A DNA stretch of 64,000 nucleotides from DATLMR01 sp035634255 (GTDB lineage: Bacteria > Acidobacteriota > Blastocatellia > UBA7656): contig DASQDI010000160.1 in assembly GCA_035634255.1 (NCBI GenBank), positions 62,001-126,000 on the forward strand, written 5' to 3'. Of the stretch, positions 41,921-50,266 are shown one piece after another. Below the pieces are notes generated by a model that was not told where the DNA came from, did no database searches, and saw only the letters and a list, made by a program, of their open reading frames with translations. The position numbers and the translations under genes are program-made. Positions within the stretch are counted from its first letter, which is position 1. Every line of letters begins with the position of its first letter.

Positions 41921-42832
41921 CTTCTCCTTTTGCGTCGTTATCATCACGACGGCGGCCACGATCACTGCCGCGGCCAGGAGCGTGCGGAGGGTAATCGTCT
42001 CCCCGGCCAGAGCCCACCCTAACAGCACCGCCACCACCGGGTTGACGTAAGCGTAGGTCGAGGCGAGCGAAGGCGAGGCCACTCGCAGCAGCCAGCTGTA
42101 TGAGGTAAAGCCTATGAGCGAGCCGAAGACGATCAGGTAAACGAACGCCCCGGCCGACCGGAGCGAGACCTCGCTCAGAGCCACGGTGCTCGCCTCGCCT
42201 CTTAACAGTCCCGCGACGCTGAGCAGGGCCCCTCCCGCTAACATCTGTATCCCGGCCGACATCACGGGCGAGACAGTCGTTTTCCCTCGCGCGGCGTAAA
42301 GAGACCCCATGGCCCAGGAGATCGTGGCGAGGATCAATAAGCCCGCGCCCAAAGGGGCAACGCGGCTGCCTTCCGACACCCCCACGGGCCCGATCAGTAT
42401 CACCATTCCGATCAACCCGAGCCCGAGGCCCAGAGCCACCCTCCTTCCGGGCTTTACCCCTCCGGGGCGCGCCCAGTCCAGCAGCACTACCATCAAAGGC
42501 TCGGTGGCGATGAGCAGGGCGGCGAGTCCCGTGGGCACGTCTCTCTCCGCGAGGACGACCATGCCGTTGCCTCCCAGCAAGAGCAGGGCCCCGATGATCA
42601 GCCCCGTCCGCCAGTTGATCAAACCGGGGTTCTTCTCCCCCTTGAATCTGGCCCACACGTAAAGCGCGGCCCCGGCTATCAGGAACCGCCCGCCCGCCAT
42701 CAGTAGGGGCGGAAGAGTCTCTATGGCAAACTTGATCGCGAGGTAGGTCGAGCCCCAGATCACGTACACCGCCGCGAAGGCAAGCACCAGCTTTATTCGA
42801 TTAGAGCGCTCCCGTAAATCCAGTTTAGTCAT
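41831..42832 (-). CDS. EamA/DMT-family transporter
   Basis: 333 residues with about ten membrane spans in two EamA halves: VLAFAAVYVIWGSTYLAIKF opens the first, and the second begins near LLILATISWAMGSLYAARGK and ends before KEKQG. Members export amino acids or metabolites. The start overlaps the end of the Lrp gene by 8 bases, a common exporter-regulator pair in which Lrp senses the exported amino acid. The last ~30 residues (from SGARSQEPGFRVGEG) are not membrane-like and are encoded by a palindromic intergenic repeat, so the reading frame probably runs into it after loss of the original stop. Confidence 0.88.
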   Translation of the reverse strand: MTKLDLRERSNRIKLVLAFAAVYVIWGSTYLAIKFAIETLPPLLMAGGRFLIAGAALYVWARFKGEKNPGLINWRTGLIIGALLLLGGNGMVVLAERDVPTGLAALLIATEPLMVVLLDWARPGGVKPGRRVALGLGLGLIGMVILIGPVGVSEGSRVAPLGAGLLILATISWAMGSLYAARGKTTVSPVMSAGIQMLAGGALLSVAGLLRGEASTVALSEVSLRSAGAFVYLIVFGSLIGFTSYSWLLRVASPSLASTYAYVNPVVAVLLGWALAGETITLRTLLAAAVIVAAVVMITTQKEKQGSGARSQEPGFRVGEGFCKEGLKSLPDH

Positions 42833-43310
42833 CGCTGCCCTCGCCCGTCCGGGCCTCCTGTTCCAGCGGAAGCTCCTGGCTCTCCTTGGTGGTGTTCAAC
42901 ACGATGGTGGTTCGCGTCGAACGCACGGACTTTATCGCCGCAATCTTCTCCCGCAGGATTCGCCCCAATTCCTCCGTGTCTTCGGCCCTCACTTTCACCA
43001 GAAAGCAGTCCTCCCCGGCAACGTGATGCACTTCCAAAGCCTCGGGAATCTCGGCCAGCAGCTTCGCCGTCCGGTCCTCTTTTACGTAGTCATCCGTCCG
43101 CACGAAGACGAAGGCCACAAGCCCCAACCCGAGCTTGCGCGCGTTGAGCCGCACCCCATACCCTTCGATTATTCCGCGCTCCTCAAGCTTCCGAACCCGC
43201 TCCAAGACCGCCGACGGAACAAGCCCCACCTGCCTCGCCAATTCCGCGTTTGACGTTCGCGCGTTCTGCTGAAGAATCGTCAATATTTGTTTATCAATCT
43301 CGTTGATCAT
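42825..43310 (-). CDS. Lrp/AsnC-family transcriptional regulator
   Basis: 161 residues. The N-terminal helix-turn-helix (IDKQILTILQQNARTSNAEL then ARQVGLVPSAVLERVRKLEE) and the AsnC/RAM ligand-binding domain (about 65-145, VAFVFVRTDDY, HHVAGEDCFLVKVRAED, VRSTRTTIVLNT) are complete. It has a short acidic tail. It likely controls the overlapping EamA transporter gene in response to an amino acid. Confidence 0.92.
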   Translation of the reverse strand: MINEIDKQILTILQQNARTSNAELARQVGLVPSAVLERVRKLEERGIIEGYGVRLNARKLGLGLVAFVFVRTDDYVKEDRTAKLLAEIPEALEVHHVAGEDCFLVKVRAEDTEELGRILREKIAAIKSVRSTRTTIVLNTTKESQELPLEQEARTGEGSDD

Positions 43311-43488
43311 TTCCTTATCCGCCTGTAAAAACGAATATAATTCTAAGAAGTTTCAAAAGTCAAGAAGCCGGTTTTTAAGCGCGTGGGGCCGGAAAATAGA
43401 TGAATGAGGAGAGAAGGAAAGGGCGGTAACAGGTCAGGTTGTCAGAGCGGGCTTCGGACTTTAAGGGTGTTGCCGTGGGATTAGCCGG

Positions 43489-43992
43489 CTAAATTTTCTT
43501 CTTCTTTGCTTCCTTCTTTTCCAACTCGGGCTCTTCCTCTTTCTTGCCGAGCCCCCAGAGTTCTTTCATCGCTTCAGCGCCTGGGAAGAGTTTTTCAAGC
43601 ATCTGGGGGGCTGTCGCGCTCATTTCGAGCCACCCTTTAAAGCGGCGGTCGAACTCCTGTTTCGTCCTTACGTAGGCCTCGAAACTGGTCGAGAGGTAAT
43701 TCCTGAAGAAGTCCTGGGCCGTCTCTTCGCGCGAGCGGATCAACTGGAAGAGAAACTCAACGGGCAGCATGCTCTTTTTGTTCTTCTCCTCTTCCAGAAT
43801 TATCTGTATCAGGATCGCTTTGGTAACGTCCTCCTTCGTTCGCGAGTCGATGACTTGCATGTCGCGCCCTTCGCGGATCAACTCGACAAGCTCCTGGTAA
43901 TTGACGTAACTGCTCGTCTCGGTGTTGTAGAGTCTGCGGTTGCCGTAGCGTTTGATGATCAACCTGTCAGAGCCCTTTTTCTTATTAGCCAT
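43489..43992 (-). CDS. Polyhydroxyalkanoate synthesis regulator, PhaR-type
   Basis: 167 residues from ATG at 43992 after GAGGG. The N-terminal PHB/PHA accumulation-regulator domain is clear: LIIKRYGNRRLYNTETSSYV then NYQELVELIREGRDMQVIDS and TKEDVTKAILIQIILEEE. The C-terminal part is helical and ends in a Lys/Glu-rich tail (EEEPELEKKEAKKKKI). PhaR proteins bind DNA and PHA granules and control phasin genes. It is divergent from the phasin-like gene at 44305, across an AT-rich 312-base region that is a natural target. Confidence 0.88.
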   Translation of the reverse strand: MANKKKGSDRLIIKRYGNRRLYNTETSSYVNYQELVELIREGRDMQVIDSRTKEDVTKAILIQIILEEEKNKKSMLPVEFLFQLIRSREETAQDFFRNYLSTSFEAYVRTKQEFDRRFKGWLEMSATAPQMLEKLFPGAEAMKELWGLGKKEEEPELEKKEAKKKKI

Positions 43993-44304
43993 AAGCCCTC
44001 GCGTGCTGTCGTGATCGCAAAAAAGCAATCGAACATTTTTACTATGTGCTGAAAATTAAAAGCATAGCCTAATGCTGCTCTTGCGAAACGCATTATACGC
44101 TAAAACTCGTGTAAAAAGCAAAAACAGCGCGATATTTTTTTATTATTTGCTTAATAATGATGATTTAATTGCTATAATTTATAAGTATTATCTCGCAAAT
44201 GCGAAAAATCTTGTTGACAGTGTAAGAATCTCTGATATTCTCTTGCCCAGGGGCAGCAAAGAGGCTGGCTCGGTAGAAATCGATCAGTAAGAGAGGATTT
44301 TGAA
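43993..44304. other. AT-rich divergent regulatory region between PhaR-like and phasin-like genes
   Basis: 312 bases, clearly richer in A and T than the rest of the window, particularly 44090-44200 with runs such as tttttttatta. It holds the promoter at 44214-44241 and likely PhaR binding sites. No gene is evident. Confidence 0.6.
44214..44241 (+). promoter_or_regulatory. Sigma-70-type promoter for the phasin-like gene
   Basis: TTGACA at 44214-44219, a 16-base spacer and TATTCT at 44236-44241, 64 bases before the ATG at 44305, in an AT-rich region. Good -35, fair -10. Confidence 0.6.
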
Positions 44305-44697
44305 ATGGCACAGAAGAAGCAAGCTAAGGACGCCGGTTTTGATCTGACGGAGCTTATCGACATGTCTAGGGAGACATCGCTCGTGGCCTACCGCGCGGCC
44401 GTCCAGACGCAGAAGGCGGCGGACCAGATGTTGGAGAAGATGATCGAGGCGGGCACGGCTTCGCAGGAAGCGGGCTTGCAGTTCGGCAGGACCTACCTGC
44501 GCACTGTGAATCAGTCGCGGCAGGATTGGATGGGCCAGGCGAATCAGGTGACGGAGAGATTGCTGACCTCCTCGCCCACGGCCTTCGAGTACCCGTTTAG
44601 GAACGAGATGGAGCAGATCAATGACGGGCTCGCGCAGGGGGCGAGGCTGTTATTTGACGCCTTTTTCGCGCCTTTAAGAGCGGCCACCCGGCGGTAA
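44305..44697 (+). CDS. Phasin-like small helical protein
   Basis: 130 residues, almost wholly helical, with no signal peptide. The pattern of Ala, Gln and charged residues (VAYRAAVQTQKAADQMLEKM, GLQFGRTYLRTVNQSRQDWM and an end with FDAFFAPLRAATRR) fits phasins, which coat storage granules. It is the first gene right of the PhaR-type regulator and has its own promoter, a classic phasin arrangement. The SDR gene follows after 81 bases. Confidence 0.65.
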   Translation: MAQKKQAKDAGFDLTELIDMSRETSLVAYRAAVQTQKAADQMLEKMIEAGTASQEAGLQFGRTYLRTVNQSRQDWMGQANQVTERLLTSSPTAFEYPFRNEMEQINDGLAQGARLLFDAFFAPLRAATRR

Positions 44698-44778
44698 GCC
44701 CGCCCGCGGGTGATTGACGAAAGCCGGATAAAAGTGTAAGCTCGCGGCCACTCACCCGCTACATTTCAGGAGTCTTGA

Positions 44779-45660
44779 ATGATACGAAAGCTGCGCGGAT
44801 CAGCGGTCGTAATAACCGGCGCGACCAGCGGCATCGGCCGCGAGACGGCCCTGAAGTTCGCCCGCTCGGGCGCGCGCGTCGTCGTGTCGGGCCGGCGCAA
44901 AGAGCGGCTCCTGGAACTGGTGGGCGAGATCGAATCGAAGGGCGGGGAGGCGCTCGCCGTCCAGACCGATGTCGCGGAGCGTAAGCAGGTCGAGCGGCTG
45001 ATCGCGAAAGCGGTCGAGCGGTTCGGCCGCATCGACACTCTGGTCAACAACGCGGGCGTGGGCCTCGCCGCGCGGTTTTCCGAGCAGTCCGTCGAGGACT
45101 TCCGCCGTGTGATGGACGTGAATTTCTGGGGGGCCGTCTACGCCTGCAAGGCCGCCGTCCCGCACATGCGAAAGCAGCCCCTCGGCGGAGTCATCATTAA
45201 CGTCTCCTCAATTATGGGCAAGCGCGGCATCCCGTTCGAGACGGCTTACTGCGCGAGCAAGTTCGCCCTCGCGGGTTTCTCGGAGGCCCTGCGCGGGGAG
45301 TTGATGTCGGACAAGATCGACGTGAGCACGGTCTTCCCCGGCGCGGTCGAGACGGAGATATTCGAGACATCGGCCAATCAGGTAGGGATGGAGCTGCCGG
45401 GCTACTTCCCGAAATTTCCCGCGCGCGAGATGGCAAGGATCATCGTTCAGGACGCGCGGTTCCCGCAGCCCGAAATTGTGATGGCTCTCGACGCGCAGGT
45501 GATCAACCTCTTCAACAAGGTCGCCCCCAACCTCATGGACATCGCCATCGGGCTGGGCGTCCCGTTCGTCGAGGGCCTGCGCCGAGGCGGCGCGCCGAAA
45601 AAGTCCGGCACCGGGAACCTCTATAAAGCGAAGGGTTCTTCGGGCGGCAAAGATGATTAA
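44779..45660 (+). CDS. Short-chain dehydrogenase/reductase
   Basis: 293 residues. The Rossmann motif is TGATSGIG, the NNAG motif is LVNNAGVGL, the catalytic Ser is in INVSSIMGKRG and the YxxxK pair is YCASK. CAGGAG precedes the ATG. NADPH use is suggested by Arg residues after the second strand (SGRRKERL). By context it probably works in lipid or acyl metabolism, for example reduction of a 3-oxoacyl or fatty aldehyde intermediate, but the substrate is not shown by the sequence. A hairpin terminator follows. Confidence 0.9.
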   Translation: MIRKLRGSAVVITGATSGIGRETALKFARSGARVVVSGRRKERLLELVGEIESKGGEALAVQTDVAERKQVERLIAKAVERFGRIDTLVNNAGVGLAARFSEQSVEDFRRVMDVNFWGAVYACKAAVPHMRKQPLGGVIINVSSIMGKRGIPFETAYCASKFALAGFSEALRGELMSDKIDVSTVFPGAVETEIFETSANQVGMELPGYFPKFPAREMARIIVQDARFPQPEIVMALDAQVINLFNKVAPNLMDIAIGLGVPFVEGLRRGGAPKKSGTGNLYKAKGSSGGKDD

Positions 45661-45663
45661 TGA

Positions 45664-45706
45664 ATGTGCGGGCTTTCGGAGCCTCCCGAGGCCCGCATAC
45701 CTTTTT
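45664..45706 (+). terminator. Hairpin terminator after the SDR gene
   Basis: Stem tgcgggc/gcccgca at 45667-45697 with a partly paired loop, then taccttttt. It separates the SDR gene from the acyl-CoA ligase gene. Confidence 0.7.
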
Positions 45707-45738
45707 GGCCACGCCCGTCACTTTGATCGCGGAGGGTT

Positions 45739-47424
45739 ATGAGCGCCAGCAAATCGATAGTACCCGAGCAGTCTCCGTACGCGCAGAAGCCGTGGCTCAA
45801 GCACTATGATTTCTGGATACCCGAGCGGATCAACTACCCTCGGCAATCTGTCTATCAGGTGTTGAACCTGTCGGCGAGCCTTTTCGCGGACCGGCCCGCG
45901 ACCGTCTTCCTGGGCGCGAAGATGACGTACTCGGAGATCAAAGCGCACGCGGACAGGCTGGCGACGGCGCTCTCCCGGCTCGGCATCGGCAGGGGGGACC
46001 GCGTGGGCATCATGCTGCCGAACTGCCCGCAGTACATCATCAGTTTTTACGCAATCGTTCGGCTGGGGGCCATAGTTACCAACGTCAACCCGATCTACAC
46101 GCCTCGCGAAGTGGAGATGGTCGCGAAAGATTCCGGCATGCGCGCGATGATCACGCTCGACGCTCTGGCCGGCACGGTCCTGTCGATCCGAGGCGCGTCG
46201 CAGATCGAGCACGTCATCACGACCGGCATCGGGGATTATTCGGGCGAGCCGCGGGCCGACTCGTCCGGGACGCCCGGCACGCTCTCCTTCTCTGAGATGA
46301 TCGCCGGCGTGGGCGCGGCGGAGTTGCCGTACGTCGTCATCGACGCGGAAGAAGATGTCGCCGTGCTGCAATACACCGGCGGGACGACCGGGCTTCCGAA
46401 GGCGGCCATGCTCACGCACTTCAACCTCTTTTCCGCGACGATTCAGTGCGCGATGTGGGGCCATTACATCTCGAAGCGCGGCGAAGAGCGGTTCCTGATG
46501 GTGATCCCTTACTTTCACATCTACGCGCTCATCACCGGGGTCGTCTACGGGGTCTGGATGGGCGCGATGCAGATCATCGTCCCGAAGTACGAAGTCAACC
46601 AAATGCTCGCGATCATCAAAGAGCATGAGCCCACCTATTTCCCGGCCGTGCCGACCCTCTTCATCTCCCTGCTCAACCACCCCGAGGCCGCCGGTTCCGG
46701 CCTCGACCGCATACGCAGGTTCAACAGCGGCTCCGCGCCGCTCCCGCTCGAAGTGATCGAGCAGTTCGAGCGCCTGAGCGGGGCGATGCTCTACGAAGGG
46801 TATGGGATGACCGAGACCTCGGCGCTGGCCCACACGACGGCGACGCTCGCCAAACGCAAGCCGGGCAGCATCGGCTTCCCGGTCCCCGACACGGACTGCA
46901 AAATCGTGGACCTCGAAACCGGCGAGCGCGAGGCGGCCGTGGGCGAGGAGGGCGAGCTGGTCCTCAGAGGGCCGCAGGTGATGAAAGGCTACTGGCGCAA
47001 CGCGGAAGAGACGGCCGCGGCCCTGCGCGACGGGTGGCTCTTCACGGGCGACGTGGCGCGCATGGATGAAGACGGCTACTTTTACATCGTCCAGCGCAAG
47101 AAGGATATGATCATCGTCAGCGGCTTCAACGTCTACCCGAACGAGGTCGAGGAGGTGATCTTCACGCACCCGGCCGTCAAAGAAGCGGCGGTAATCGGGG
47201 TCGCGGACGACTACAGAGGCGAGGCGGTGAAGGCTTTCATAGTTTTGAAGGAAGGCCGCGAGGCGTCGGAGGAAGACATCTTCGAGTTTTGCAGCGCCCG
47301 GCTCGCGCGGTACAAGGTGCCTTCCCTGGTCGAATTCGCCGGGAGCCTACCGAAGAGCGGCGTCGGCAAGGTGCTGCGCCGCGAGCTTCGCGAGATGGAA
47401 GACGCGCGGCGGGGCCGGGGCTGA
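45739..47424 (+). CDS. Long-chain fatty acid-CoA ligase-type protein (AMP-binding)
   Basis: 561 residues of the ANL adenylate-forming family. P-loop YTGGTTGLPKAAML, YGMTETSALAHT (A5 motif), TGDVARMDEDGYFYIVQRKK (A7/A8 region) and the C-terminal catalytic Lys in SGVGKVLRRELRE are present. GGAGGG lies before the ATG. It activates fatty acids to acyl-CoA, supplying substrate for the WS/DGAT acyltransferase about 3 kb downstream. First of a run of co-directed genes to 53131. Confidence 0.9.
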   Translation: MSASKSIVPEQSPYAQKPWLKHYDFWIPERINYPRQSVYQVLNLSASLFADRPATVFLGAKMTYSEIKAHADRLATALSRLGIGRGDRVGIMLPNCPQYIISFYAIVRLGAIVTNVNPIYTPREVEMVAKDSGMRAMITLDALAGTVLSIRGASQIEHVITTGIGDYSGEPRADSSGTPGTLSFSEMIAGVGAAELPYVVIDAEEDVAVLQYTGGTTGLPKAAMLTHFNLFSATIQCAMWGHYISKRGEERFLMVIPYFHIYALITGVVYGVWMGAMQIIVPKYEVNQMLAIIKEHEPTYFPAVPTLFISLLNHPEAAGSGLDRIRRFNSGSAPLPLEVIEQFERLSGAMLYEGYGMTETSALAHTTATLAKRKPGSIGFPVPDTDCKIVDLETGEREAAVGEEGELVLRGPQVMKGYWRNAEETAAALRDGWLFTGDVARMDEDGYFYIVQRKKDMIIVSGFNVYPNEVEEVIFTHPAVKEAAVIGVADDYRGEAVKAFIVLKEGREASEEDIFEFCSARLARYKVPSLVEFAGSLPKSGVGKVLRRELREMEDARRGRG

Positions 47425-47467
47425 GGCCGCTTTTAAGGGCGCAGTTAATCCAGAAAGGAACGAAATT

Positions 47468-48196
47468 ATGTCGAGTAAATCCAGACCATCGAAGGGCCGA
47501 TCAAAGAAGTCACCGGCCGCGAAGGCGGGCAAGGCACCCCGCTCTAAAGCGACCCCGCGCGGCGCGAAGTCGGCGGGCGCGAAATCAACCGGCGCAGAAT
47601 CTCAGAGGGCCGCCGGGCCCGAGCCGTCCGCGCAGCAGGCAACTCAAAATGAATCGACGGCTGACTGGGCGCGCCAGGTCATCGAGAACCTGGTGGAGGC
47701 GCAGAAAAAGTGGATCGAGCTCACCACCCAGCAGAACGCGCTCGTGCTGCAGGCGATTACGGAAGGCATGTCTTACTACAGGTCCGCCCCGACCCCCGCG
47801 CTCGGCGACTGGGCGCGGCAGGGGGTGGAAGGGTTCGTCGAAGCGCAGAGGCGGTGGGCCGAGGTCGTGTCGCAGCAGAGCTCGCAGTTTTATGACGCGG
47901 TGAGGGAGGGCGTGAACTTCGACGCCTCCGACGTTATGCGGGCCATGTCCGATTACGCCGGGCAGGGGGTCGAGACCTTCGTCCGCGCGCGGACCGCGTG
48001 GCTCGATTTCGCCGCGCAGCAGAACACGCAGGCCCTCAACGCGATGAAGGAGAATCTGGGGCTCGACGAATCGTCCCCGGCGGCGGCGCTGGCCGACTTC
48101 GCGCAGCAGGCCATGACCAATTATGTTGACGTGCAGAAGCGGTGGCTCGAACTGGCCACGCAGCTCCCCTTCCTCGGCGGGTCGAGGAAGGGGTAG
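47468..48196 (+). CDS. Phasin-like repeat protein with Lys/Ala-rich N-terminal tail
   Basis: 242 residues. The first ~60 are Lys, Ala, Ser and Arg rich, like the DNA-binding tails of PhaF-type phasins. The rest is built of four imperfect ~48-residue repeats, each starting with (D/S)(W/Y/F)A and containing a VEAQ..W segment and AQQ/TQQ: near 65, 113, 161 and 209. Such amphipathic helical repeats suit binding a storage granule surface, while the basic tail could tether granules to the nucleoid so they are shared at division. Repeats and context support a phasin; the match is by eye. Confidence 0.7.
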   Translation: MSSKSRPSKGRSKKSPAAKAGKAPRSKATPRGAKSAGAKSTGAESQRAAGPEPSAQQATQNESTADWARQVIENLVEAQKKWIELTTQQNALVLQAITEGMSYYRSAPTPALGDWARQGVEGFVEAQRRWAEVVSQQSSQFYDAVREGVNFDASDVMRAMSDYAGQGVETFVRARTAWLDFAAQQNTQALNAMKENLGLDESSPAAALADFAQQAMTNYVDVQKRWLELATQLPFLGGSRKG

Positions 48197-48213
48197 TCAT
48201 TAAGGAGAGAGTG

Positions 48214-48783
48214 ATGACCACACAGTCAGCCCCGGAGCGGAAATATCCGTGGACGACGGAAGTCAACGGCCTGCGGATGAGCTTTCGCCTCATGCGGCCC
48301 GAAGACAAAGAGGCCATGCTCAGTTTCGCGAGGTCTCTGCCCGAAGAGGACCTCGTCTTCCTGTCGTTCGACATCACGAAGCCCGAGGCGGTAGACCAGT
48401 GGGCGCGTAATATTCAATCCGGGCGCATCAAGACCCTGCTCGTCGAAGTCGGCGGGCGTCTGGTCGGCTACGGCAGCCTCGGCCACAACGAACTGCTCTG
48501 GACGCGCCACCTCGGAGAGATCCAGCTGCTCCTCGGCCCCGAGCTGCGCGGCAGGGGGGTCGGGACCCTGCTGGCGAGCGAGCTTTTCAAACTCGCCCGC
48601 GCGCGGGGCTTGCAGAAGATCGTCGCCCGCATGGCCTCGGAGCAGAGGGGCGCTTTCCGCGTTCTTGAAAACCTCGGCTTCACGGCCGAAGCCGTGCTCG
48701 CCGATTACGTGATAGACCGCAAAGGCGTCACGCATGACCTGATCGTTATGTCCTACGACGTGACCGGGCTGACGGAAGAGTGA
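48214..48783 (+). CDS. GNAT-family acetyltransferase
   Basis: 189 residues from ATG at 48214, preceded by AAGGAGAG. It opens with MSFRLMRPEDKEAMLSFARS and has the acetyl-CoA binding loop LRGRGVGTLLASELF followed by the helix and FRVLENLGFTAEAVL, the usual GNAT motif A and B pattern. The target is unknown. It overlaps no gene but lies 17 bases after the phasin-like gene and 39 bases before the P450 gene, so it belongs to the same transcript. Confidence 0.88.
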   Translation: MTTQSAPERKYPWTTEVNGLRMSFRLMRPEDKEAMLSFARSLPEEDLVFLSFDITKPEAVDQWARNIQSGRIKTLLVEVGGRLVGYGSLGHNELLWTRHLGEIQLLLGPELRGRGVGTLLASELFKLARARGLQKIVARMASEQRGAFRVLENLGFTAEAVLADYVIDRKGVTHDLIVMSYDVTGLTEE

Positions 48784-48822
48784 GGGACCCCGGCGCGTCG
48801 GCGGAGGGAGGAGGGCAGCAAG

Positions 48823-50202
48823 ATGTCCGGCACCGGTAAAGCGAAGGCCGCGGGGCGGGCGAGGTCGAAGGGCAAGCTGCCGCCGGGCCCGAAGACCAGC
48901 GCGCCCGGCGGGCAGCTCGTCTCCATGTCCCGCGACCCGCTCGGCTTCCTGATGAAGCTCGCGAAAGATTACGGGGAGGTAGCCCACTTCAAGCTCGGCC
49001 CGCAGGACACCGTGCTGCTGAACGACCCCGAGTACATAAGCAACGTGCTGGTCGCGCACGACTGGAATTTTCTGAAGGGCCGCGGGCTGCAAAGGGCCAA
49101 GCGGGTGCTCGGGCGCGGGCTGCTGACGAGCGAAGGCAACTTTCACCGCCGCCAGCGCAGGCTCTCGCAGCCCGCTTTCCACAAGCAGCGCATCGCGAAC
49201 TACGCGGCCGTGATGGTCGATTACGCCGAGCGCGCGCGCTCCCGCTGGGCCGAAGGTGAGCCCGTCGACATGGCCGAGGAGATGATGAGGCTCACCCTCG
49301 CCATCGTCGCGAAGACCCTCTTCGGCGCGGACGTTGAAGAGGAGGCCGCGGAGATCGGGGAGGCGCTCACCGAAGTCCTGAAGATGTTCGAGACCTTCTC
49401 TTCGCCCCTCACCGAGATCCTCGACAAGCTGCCGACCCCGAGCAACAAGCGCGTGCGTCTGGCCAGGGAGCGGCTCGACGAGACCATATACCGCATCATC
49501 GAAGAGCGCCGCGAAAGCCCGGAGGATCAGGGCGACCTGCTCTCGATGCTGCTCCTCGCGCAGGACGCGGAGGGCGACGGCGGCGGCATGTCCGACGAGC
49601 AGTTGCGCGACGAGGTGATGACCCTCTTTCTCGCGGGCCACGAGACGACCGCCAACGCGCTCGCGTGGACGTGGTACCTGCTCTCGCAGAACCCCGAGGC
49701 CGAGGCCCGCCTCCATTCGGAGATTGACTCCGTGCTCGGGGGCAGGCTCCCGTCGGTCGGGGACGTCCCGGACCTCAAATACACGGAGATGGTGCTGACC
49801 GAATCCATGCGGTGTTACCCGCCCGTGTGGGTCATGGGCCGCCGCGCCCTGAGCAGCTACAAGGTCGGGGAATACACCATACCCGCGGGCGCGATTGTGC
49901 TGCTCAGCCAGTACGTCATGCACCACAACGAGCGGTATTACGAGGACCCTTTCAGGTTCGACCCGGAGCGGTGGACCGAGGAGGCGAAGGCCTCGCGCCC
50001 GAAGCATTCCTACTTCCCGTTCGGCAGCGGCCCGAGGCTCTGCATCGGGGAGCAGTTCGCATGGATGGAGGGGATTCTGATCATCGCCACGCTCGCGCAG
50101 GAATGGAGGATGCGCCTCGTGCCCGGCCACCCGGTAAAGATGCAGCCGCTCATCACCCTGCGCCCCAGACATGGCATGAAGATGACGATGGAGCGGCGAT
50201 AA
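48823..50202 (+). CDS. Cytochrome P450
   Basis: 459 residues. The heme loop FGSGPRLCIGEQ carries the ligand Cys407, the I-helix oxygen-activation motif is AGHETTA, the ExxR motif is ESMR, and the PERF-like segment is FDPERWTEEA. No membrane anchor; a 22-residue basic N-terminus precedes the fold. The sequence type resembles CYP102/CYP4-like fatty-acid hydroxylases by overall pattern, and the lipid gene context agrees, but a specific substrate is not shown. Redox partners are not in the window. Confidence 0.92.
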   Translation: MSGTGKAKAAGRARSKGKLPPGPKTSAPGGQLVSMSRDPLGFLMKLAKDYGEVAHFKLGPQDTVLLNDPEYISNVLVAHDWNFLKGRGLQRAKRVLGRGLLTSEGNFHRRQRRLSQPAFHKQRIANYAAVMVDYAERARSRWAEGEPVDMAEEMMRLTLAIVAKTLFGADVEEEAAEIGEALTEVLKMFETFSSPLTEILDKLPTPSNKRVRLARERLDETIYRIIEERRESPEDQGDLLSMLLLAQDAEGDGGGMSDEQLRDEVMTLFLAGHETTANALAWTWYLLSQNPEAEARLHSEIDSVLGGRLPSVGDVPDLKYTEMVLTESMRCYPPVWVMGRRALSSYKVGEYTIPAGAIVLLSQYVMHHNERYYEDPFRFDPERWTEEAKASRPKHSYFPFGSGPRLCIGEQFAWMEGILIIATLAQEWRMRLVPGHPVKMQPLITLRPRHGMKMTMERR

Positions 50203-50266
50203 AATAATACCGGCAGGCGCGGGCTACCCGGCCCGAGGCGCTTGCGCCGCCTGCCTGGAGGACGAA

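Noticed and set aside
48226..50172. Long minus-strand open frame opposite the GNAT and P450 genes
   Set aside because: Covers two clear genes on the other strand and shows no domain motif; a by-product of GC-rich third positions.
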